Shown here one piece after another: positions 48,002 through 48,280 of a stretch of 48,280 bases of DNA. Both the position numbers and the translations under genes were made by a program. Source of the stretch: Nocardia transvalensis NBRC 15921 (GTDB lineage Bacteria > Actinomycetota > Actinomycetes > Mycobacteriales > Mycobacteriaceae); contig NZ_BAGL01000016.1 in the NCBI RefSeq assembly GCF_000308875.1, forward strand, positions 1-48,280, written 5' to 3'. How positions within the stretch are numbered: the stretch's first letter is position 1; every line of letters begins with the position of its first letter. Below the pieces are notes generated by a model, which was given only the letters and a program-made list of their open reading frames with translations, was not told where the DNA came from and did no database searches.

Positions 48002-48007
48002 TAAACT
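48002..48007 (+). promoter_or_regulatory. Candidate -10 element (TAAACT) for leaderless guaA
   Basis: TAAACT ends six bases before the GTG of guaA and no Shine-Dalgarno is present, so guaA is probably transcribed as a leaderless mRNA. -35 not evident. Confidence 0.4.
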
Positions 48008-48013
48008 GTGCGC

Positions 48014-48280
48014 GTGGCAGAAACCCAGCGACCAGTTCTCGTCATCGACTTCGGGGCCCAGTACGCGCAGCTGATCGCCCGGCGGGTGCGCGAAGCCAGC
48101 GTCTACTCCGAGGTGATTCCGCACACCACGACCGTCGAGGACATCGCCGCGCGGCAGCCCGCCGCGGTGATTCTGTCCGGTGGCCCGGCCAGCGTGTACG
48201 CCGAGGGCGCACCGCAGCTGGACGCGCGGCTGTTCGACCTGGACGTGCCCGTCTTCGGGATCTGCTACGGCTTCCAGGCC
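48014..48280 (+). CDS. guaA: GMP synthase (glutamine-hydrolysing), 3' partial
   Basis: The last 89 codons of the window encode the N-terminal glutaminase domain of Gua[48 protein letters not shown] and the nucleophile elbow [10 protein letters not shown] (Cys in GICYG), where the window ends. GuaA aminates XMP to GMP, the last step after GuaB. GTG 48014 follows a -10-like TAAACT by six bases and lacks a ribosome site. It probably forms the third purine gene of the locus, but in its own transcription unit because the hydrolase gene lies between. Confidence 0.93.
   Translation, partial: MAETQRPVLVIDFGAQYAQLIARRVREASVYSEVIPHTTTVEDIAARQPAAVILSGGPASVYAEGAPQLDARLFDLDVPVFGICYGFQA

Overview
The window is high-GC chromosomal DNA from an actinobacterium of the Mycobacteriales, most likely Nocardia or a close relative. 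This is inferred from codon use, frequent GTG starts, and a gene order (glmS ... nnrE/nnrD, alr, tsaE, tsaB, rimI, tsaD, groES, groEL1, whiB3, a TPR-like gene, sigD, rsdA, a DUF5319 gene, guaB2, guaB3) that matches, from memory, the Mycobacterium tuberculosis Rv3436c to Rv3410c block with local insertions and inversions. No rRNA, tRNA, insertion sequence, prophage or CRISPR array is visible.

Region 1 (1 to about 5.0 kb) holds two overlapping genes (a proline-rich protein and a single-pass membrane protein), a methyltransferase, an ABC-F protein whose reading frame is broken by one base, a PspC-domain peptide and a small protein with DxDxDG-type loops.

Region 2 (5.2 to 16.1 kb) is an accessory type VII secretion and polymorphic-toxin island. 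It starts with an EspC-like secretion target, a large WXG-containing protein with an apparent 3' frameshift, and a coiled-coil protein on the plus strand. Facing these, on the minus strand, a WXG100 protein is followed one base later by a 2217-codon toxin ORF. That ORF carries a helical N-terminus, long Ser/Thr/Pro/Gly linkers, a papain-fold (glutamine deamidase-like) toxin domain, a TNT-type NAD-glycohydrolase domain and a C-terminal clan-CD-protease-like domain. Two protein-like genes (78 and 174 aa) are nested in another frame inside it. Downstream are a 131-aa protein, a second TNT protein with altered key residues, and a 91-aa immunity candidate that resembles the N-terminal domain of that second TNT protein. 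This nested and displaced toxin/immunity arrangement is the most unusual part of the window.

Region 3 (16.2 to 34.97 kb) is mostly core metabolism: a hydrolase, glmS (amino sugars), a secreted lytic transglycosylase, an MmyB-type regulator, ilvD (branched-chain amino acids), a divergent MFS/MarR pair, a cupredoxin lipoprotein, the bifunctional NAD(P)HX repair enzyme, an SDR, then the operon alr, hydrolase, tsaE, tsaB, rimI, tsaD (cell-wall D-alanine and tRNA t6A synthesis). An Hsp70-like membrane protein follows on the opposite strand.

Region 4 (35 to 48.28 kb) is stress response and purine synthesis: groES/groEL1 under a CIRCE operator, sigK with a shortened anti-sigma gene, whiB3, the TPR-like gene, sigD/rsdA, a DUF5319 gene, guaB2, guaB3, an alpha/beta hydrolase and the start of guaA at the right edge. 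Several long palindromes lie in the intergenic spaces here and after glmS.

Two separate one-base homopolymer frame breaks (near 2551 and 7231) suggest that some consensus errors may be present. Frames in the toxin island should be read with that in mind.
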